Positions 60,027 to 64,000 of a DNA stretch of 64,000 bases are shown here, one piece after another. Location of the stretch: contig NZ_JBJJBQ010000001.1 in assembly GCF_045446075.1 (NCBI RefSeq), forward strand, positions 1-64,000, in the 5' to 3' direction. Below the pieces are notes generated by a model. It was not told where the DNA came from. It did no database searches and saw only the letters and a program-made list of their open reading frames with translations. Position 1 is the first letter of the stretch; the number at the start of each line of letters is the position of its first letter. Position numbers and translations under genes: made by a program. This stretch comes from Flavisericum labens. Its GTDB lineage: Bacteria; Bacteroidota; Bacteroidia; Flavobacteriales; Flavobacteriaceae.

Positions 60027-60166
60027 TTGTCATTCCGAACGTTATTGAAATCAAAATATATTTTGATTGAAAATACCAAATTAGAGCATAACGAGGAAGA
60101 ATCCCATCATTTCCGTCAAGTTGTGAGATTTCTCATCGCTCATACTTCGCTCAGTCGAAATGACAA
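60027..60166. repeat. REP-like inverted repeat between convergent genes
   Basis: TTGTCATT (60027-60034) and AATGACAA (60159-60166) bound a 140-base stretch. It contains a perfect 16-base palindrome TCAAAATATATTTTGA (60051-60066) and the flavobacterial string CTTCGCTCAGTCGAAATGACA. It lies between the convergent SulP and SLC13 genes and may serve as a terminator region. Confidence 0.5.
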
Positions 60167-60206
60167 TTAACTGTATATTAGTATTTTTATAATCGAATTC
60201 AGCTTT

Positions 60207-61985
60207 TTAAGCTGGGTAGAACGGAAAAAAATAAGGAATCACGAACGATGCAGCCAGCCAGATAATAAGATTTAAAGGTGTTCCCATTTTTAAAAAATCT
60301 ATAAACTTATAGTTTCCCGGAGCATAGACCATGGTATTTGTGGGGTAGCTCATTGGTGTCATAAATGTTAGTGAACAAGCAAACATGACGGCTACCAATA
60401 ACGGACGTTCGCTAATTTGCATAGACTGCGCCAAGGTGATAACAATAGGCACCATTAAAGCAGCTGTAGCTTTACTGGATATTAAATTAGTTAATATAAA
60501 CGCCGATAAATAAATAATACTCAGCGTGAATTGGGCACTATACTGACCCAAAGTATTCATAATGTAATCGGCAATTAACGCCGCACCACCTGTTTTTTCA
60601 AGTGCTGTACCCATGGAAAGTACACCGGCCATCATAAAAATCACCTTCCACTCAACCGCCTTATAGGCTTCCATGGGCTTTAAGACGCCTATTAATATCA
60701 TTACAAGAGCGCCTACCATGGCACTAATTAAAATAGAAGTTATATTAAGTGATGCCGCCGTAATAACGCCTACACCAATTAACACAGCAGGAATAGCCTT
60801 TCTATAGTTGGTCTTCTTTTTTACATATTCCGAAAGCTTTACAATTAGGTTTTGCGATACTAAGCTGTTAATTTCTTCGGGTTGGCCCAGCATCAGCAAC
60901 ATATCGCCTTCTTTTAGGGTAACATGGGTGAGTTTATCATATATAATCTCTCCTCGCTGGCGAATGGCAATAACAGACGAATTATACTGTCTTCTAAAAT
61001 TGATTTCCTTTAACGAGCTTTCAGATAAACCTGAACCAAAAGGAATAATAACTTCATATAAATTGAAGGACTTATACTTTTTTTCAGCTTCCTGCATACG
61101 TTTATTTCCTTTAATACTATAGCCTTCAACATCTAAAAGGCGCGACAAGGTTTCCGGCGGAACGATAATCTTTAAAATATCACCTTCCACTATTCTAGTA
61201 TCAGTATCAAAATTATGTTTTAAAACACCATTCCGTAGAAGAGAAAGAATATTCACGTTATAGTCATTCACCAATTCGGATTTTCCTATGAATTTGTTTT
61301 TATCCCTGCAGTTTTTCTCAACAAAAAGCTCAGTGATATAGGTTTCTGCTTTTTTGGTGAACTCCTCGTTTCCCCCTCTATTTTTAGGTAGCAAAAAAGG
61401 CCCCATAATAAAGATATAAGTAAAACCAATGGCCAATAAACAAAGTGCTGCTAAACTAAACTCAAACATTCCAAACTCATCAACGCCATATTTTTTAGCA
61501 TAACTACTCACCAAAATATTGGTTGAAGTACCAATGAGTGTACAGGTTCCTCCAAAAAGTGCGGCAAATGAAATGGGCATAAGCAACCTGCTTGGGTTAA
61601 TTTTAGTTTCTCTACAGACCGTTAAAGCTATGGGGAGCAATAACGCTACCACTGCTGTATCATTAATAAATGCTGAAAACAGCCCTGAAATGGAACAAAA
61701 TACAATTAAAGCAACACTATAATGTATTTTAGCCAACTTTATAATTCTATGGCTAAGTCCATCTAAAATACCAGAACTAAAAATACCCCCACTAACCACA
61801 AAAATACAGCCCAAAGTAATAGTAGCTGGGTGGTTAAAACCCGAAAAACCTTCTTCAGGGCTTAGTACACCAGCAACTATAAACATGGCCATAATGAGTA
61901 TGGAGGTGGTATCAATAGAAAAATAGTCCCTAACAAAAAGGATTACACCAAAAAGAATAATAGCAAAAGTTATTATCATGTCCAT
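60207..61985 (-). CDS. SLC13/DASS-type transporter with two RCK-C (TrkA-C) domains
   Basis: A 592-residue transporter. Membrane segments fill both halves (about 1-205 and 400-592). SNxT-like stretches are visible: GTSTNILVSS near residue 150 and SYPTNTMVYAPG near 548, the substrate-binding hairpins of the ArsB/NhaD/SLC13 superfamily. Between the halves are two TrkA-C-type regulatory domains (near 215-285 and 300-390). It probably takes up sulfate, a dicarboxylate or a related anion with Na+. The SulP gene next door suggests sulfate as one possibility. Confidence 0.85.
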   Translation of the reverse strand: MDMIITFAIILFGVILFVRDYFSIDTTSILIMAMFIVAGVLSPEEGFSGFNHPATITLGCIFVVSGGIFSSGILDGLSHRIIKLAKIHYSVALIVFCSISGLFSAFINDTAVVALLLPIALTVCRETKINPSRLLMPISFAALFGGTCTLIGTSTNILVSSYAKKYGVDEFGMFEFSLAALCLLAIGFTYIFIMGPFLLPKNRGGNEEFTKKAETYITELFVEKNCRDKNKFIGKSELVNDYNVNILSLLRNGVLKHNFDTDTRIVEGDILKIIVPPETLSRLLDVEGYSIKGNKRMQEAEKKYKSFNLYEVIIPFGSGLSESSLKEINFRRQYNSSVIAIRQRGEIIYDKLTHVTLKEGDMLLMLGQPEEINSLVSQNLIVKLSEYVKKKTNYRKAIPAVLIGVGVITAASLNITSILISAMVGALVMILIGVLKPMEAYKAVEWKVIFMMAGVLSMGTALEKTGGAALIADYIMNTLGQYSAQFTLSIIYLSAFILTNLISSKATAALMVPIVITLAQSMQISERPLLVAVMFACSLTFMTPMSYPTNTMVYAPGNYKFIDFLKMGTPLNLIIWLAASFVIPYFFPFYPA

Positions 61986-62157
61986 TTTCTGAAATTCTTT
62001 TTATAAAACTACGCTAATTTATATACTTAAATTTAGTTCATTTTTCATGTGTATCAAAAATAATGTTTGGGGTAAGTGTTAAATTAAAGCTATAATTTAC
62101 ACTGAAAACCTTATATTTTTACCACTTTTATTAATTTGCAAGACTTAAAAATTTTCA

Positions 62158-63021
62158 ATGCGATTATACCCCATACATGCAGGAAATCTAAAACTTGATG
62201 GAGGAGCTATGTTTGGAGTAGTACCCAAATCATTATGGAGCCGTACCAATCCGGCCGATACCAATAATATGATTGATATCGCCACCCGTTGCCTGCTCAT
62301 TGAAGATGGGGACAGGCTAATATTAATCGATAATGGAATGGGCAATAAGCAATCCGACAAATTTTTTGGTTATTATTACTTATGGGGTGATTTCAGTTTA
62401 GATAATTCTTTAAAACAATACGGTTTCCATCGCGATGATATTACCGATGTTTTTTTGACCCATTTGCATTTTGACCATTGTGGCGGCAGCATTCAATGGA
62501 ATAAAGATAGAACAGGTTACCAACCTGCTTTTAAAAATGCACACTTTTGGAGTAATAAAGACCATTGGCTTTGGGCAACAGAACCCAATAGGCGAGAAAA
62601 AGCATCTTTCCTAAAAGAGAATATACTGCCCATGGAAGAAAGCGGGCAATTAAAGCTTACCTCGCTTCCAAATGGGGATATACTTAAAAAATCAGAATTG
62701 GATTTCGACATTTTCTTTGCAGACGGCCATACCGACAAGCAAATGATTCCGCTTATTACATACCAAGACAAAACTATAGCCTTTATGGCTGATCTTTTGC
62801 CAACGGTTGGTCATTTGCCGCTACCCTACGTTATGGGCTACGATACAAGGCCTTTATTAACATTAAATGAAAAAGAAACCTTTTTAAACTTAGCTGCAAA
62901 AAACAATTTCTATCTGTTCTTAGAGCATGACGCACATAACGAAATCATCACGGTTAAAAACACCGAAAAAGGGGTTAGGCTAAACGAAACATTTACAACC
63001 CGAGATATATTTAATTTATAA
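62158..63021 (+). CDS. MBL-fold metallo-hydrolase
   Basis: The 287-residue metallo-beta-lactamase-fold enzyme shows H102-x-H104-x-D106-H107 (LTHLHFDHCGG). The second metal-site region is FADGHTDKQMIPLI, and LFLEHDAH supplies the last histidine. Such proteins hydrolyse esters, lactones or thioesters. N-acyl homoserine lactonase-like enzymes are among relatives, but the substrate is not evident. It is 27 bases upstream of the subtilase, probably on the same transcript. Confidence 0.85.
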   Translation: MRLYPIHAGNLKLDGGAMFGVVPKSLWSRTNPADTNNMIDIATRCLLIEDGDRLILIDNGMGNKQSDKFFGYYYLWGDFSLDNSLKQYGFHRDDITDVFLTHLHFDHCGGSIQWNKDRTGYQPAFKNAHFWSNKDHWLWATEPNRREKASFLKENILPMEESGQLKLTSLPNGDILKKSELDFDIFFADGHTDKQMIPLITYQDKTIAFMADLLPTVGHLPLPYVMGYDTRPLLTLNEKETFLNLAAKNNFYLFLEHDAHNEIITVKNTEKGVRLNETFTTRDIFNL

Positions 63022-63048
63022 AACAATAGACTAATTCAAATATTACCA

Positions 63049-64000
63049 ATGAAAACAATAAAAATACTTGTTGCATCGCTATTCCTTTCAGCCTTAATTT
63101 ATGGCTGTGGCAGTACTGCAGATATTTTATCAACCCCAGTTGAAAACATAGATACTTCACCTTTAAAAGTGTCAGAATTAACTGAAGCTGAAAAGAAACA
63201 ATGGGGTCATTTAGACCTTGTTAAAGATACCGTTCCGGGTATGAGTGTTAACAAGGCTTACTCCGAACTTATTAAAAACAAAAAAGGACAAAAGGTACTG
63301 GTAGCTGTACTAGATTCAGGAATTGATATAGACCATGAGGATTTAGATGATGTTATCTGGACTAACAAAGATGAAATTCCAAATAATGGAAAAGATGACG
63401 ATAACAATGGCTACATTGACGACATACATGGTTGGAATTTCTTGGGTGATGGCTACAACGAACAATTAGAATACGTTAGAATTATAGCTAGTGGTGATAC
63501 CAGCAACCCTGACTATGCACGTGCTAAAGCAGAATACGAGAAAGAGTATGAAGTATGGATGCAGAGAAAAACACAACATGATCAGGTTTATCATCAAATA
63601 AAAGGCGCCCACGAAACCTTGGTTAAACACCTAGGAAAAGAAGATTACACCAAAGATGAAGTTAATGCCATTACCACCCAAGACCAAGGGCTAAACCAAG
63701 CTAAGCAAATGGCACAATACATGTTCAGTAATGACGACACTTTAACTGGTGCCCTAAAAGAAATTGAAGGTGTTTTAGAAACCATAAACGATTTTCTAAA
63801 CTATAAACTTAACAAGGATTTTAAAGGACGTGTAAACGGTGACGACCCTGAAGATTTATCAACCAAATACTATGGCAATGGCAACGTTAAACCTGTTAAA
63901 AAAGAAGAAAGCCACGGTACACACGTTGCAGGAATTATTGCCGCAGAACGCAACAACAGTAAAGGAGCCAATGGTGTTGCAAACAACGTTGAAATTATGT
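63049..64000 (+). CDS. S8 subtilisin-like lipoprotein peptidase (3' partial)
   Basis: The gene runs past the right edge; 317 codons are visible. A lipoprotein signal (MKTIKILVASLFLSALIYGCG, lipidated C20) anchors it outside the cytoplasm. The catalytic D89 lies in AVLDSGIDIDHEDLDD and H289 in SHGTHVAGIIAAERN; the serine lies beyond the window. The two are 200 residues apart, far more than in typical subtilisins, because of a hydrophilic insertion around residues 130-280. It degrades extracellular or periplasmic proteins. Confidence 0.87.
   Translation, partial: MKTIKILVASLFLSALIYGCGSTADILSTPVENIDTSPLKVSELTEAEKKQWGHLDLVKDTVPGMSVNKAYSELIKNKKGQKVLVAVLDSGIDIDHEDLDDVIWTNKDEIPNNGKDDDNNGYIDDIHGWNFLGDGYNEQLEYVRIIASGDTSNPDYARAKAEYEKEYEVWMQRKTQHDQVYHQIKGAHETLVKHLGKEDYTKDEVNAITTQDQGLNQAKQMAQYMFSNDDTLTGALKEIEGVLETINDFLNYKLNKDFKGRVNGDDPEDLSTKYYGNGNVKPVKKEESHGTHVAGIIAAERNNSKGANGVANNVEIM

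Noticed and set aside
1..64000. CRISPR array
   Set aside because: I saw no set of regularly spaced short direct repeats with unique spacers and no cas gene.

Overview
The window comes from a chromosome of the Bacteroidota, most likely a marine-type member of the Flavobacteriaceae. It is AT-rich. Translation starts lack Shine-Dalgarno sequences, and many genes are preceded by the Bacteroidota -7 promoter box TAnnTTTG. The lipid (accBC, fabH), PID-CTERM, HopJ, RbfA-permease and GlgE-type glycogen genes also fit this family. I recognised the genes by reading the sequence; no database search was run.

Positions 1-3,910 are accessory DNA. Three structured repeats of about 130 bases separate small orphan genes for a membrane protein, a lipoprotein and another membrane protein, all in one direction. 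The layout resembles an integron cassette array, but no integrase is visible. A complete IS3-family element (1599-2899) sits just after the third repeat. A decayed tRNA 5' half (3841-3910) marks the border with ordinary chromosome.

Positions 3.9-31.5 kb hold mostly housekeeping genes. They include a UspA protein, a MATE exporter, tiny membrane proteins, queD, lpxH, an MFS exporter with a class II Fic protein, recJ, an OsmC protein, an AhpD-like protein, a uracil-DNA-glycosylase-like protein, hopJ, rsmI, tdk-alr, mscL, asd and a prolyl oligopeptidase. A lipid block (DUF177-rpmF, fabH-accB-accC), pdxA and ribE close this part. Positions 31.3-33.6 kb hold an orphan PID-CTERM protein and a type II restriction-modification pair (C5-cytosine methyltransferase plus a small PD-(D/E)XK-like protein). 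A sugar kinase, a tRNA-Met, methylmalonyl-CoA epimerase, rbfA with an FtsX-type permease, dusB, a lipoprotein, an MG2/TonB-plug-like protein and lepA follow.

Positions 43.9-54.7 kb form a glycogen locus: a GlgM-like GT4 transferase, GlgC, GlgE maltosyltransferase, maltokinase, branching enzyme and a GH31 alpha-glucosidase. GlgC and the GT4 enzyme may make maltose-1-phosphate from ADP-glucose, GlgE would polymerise it, GlgB would branch it, and the kinase would recycle maltose. No trehalose synthase is present. Two conspicuous inverted repeats lie inside this locus.

Positions 54.9-62 kb form an ion-transport neighbourhood: an RCK-domain Na+/H+ antiporter, a UspA protein overlapping a SulP anion transporter, and an SLC13-type transporter with RCK-C domains. 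The window ends with a metallo-beta-lactamase-fold hydrolase and the 5' part of a lipoprotein subtilase. Several families of small palindromic intergenic repeats are scattered throughout.
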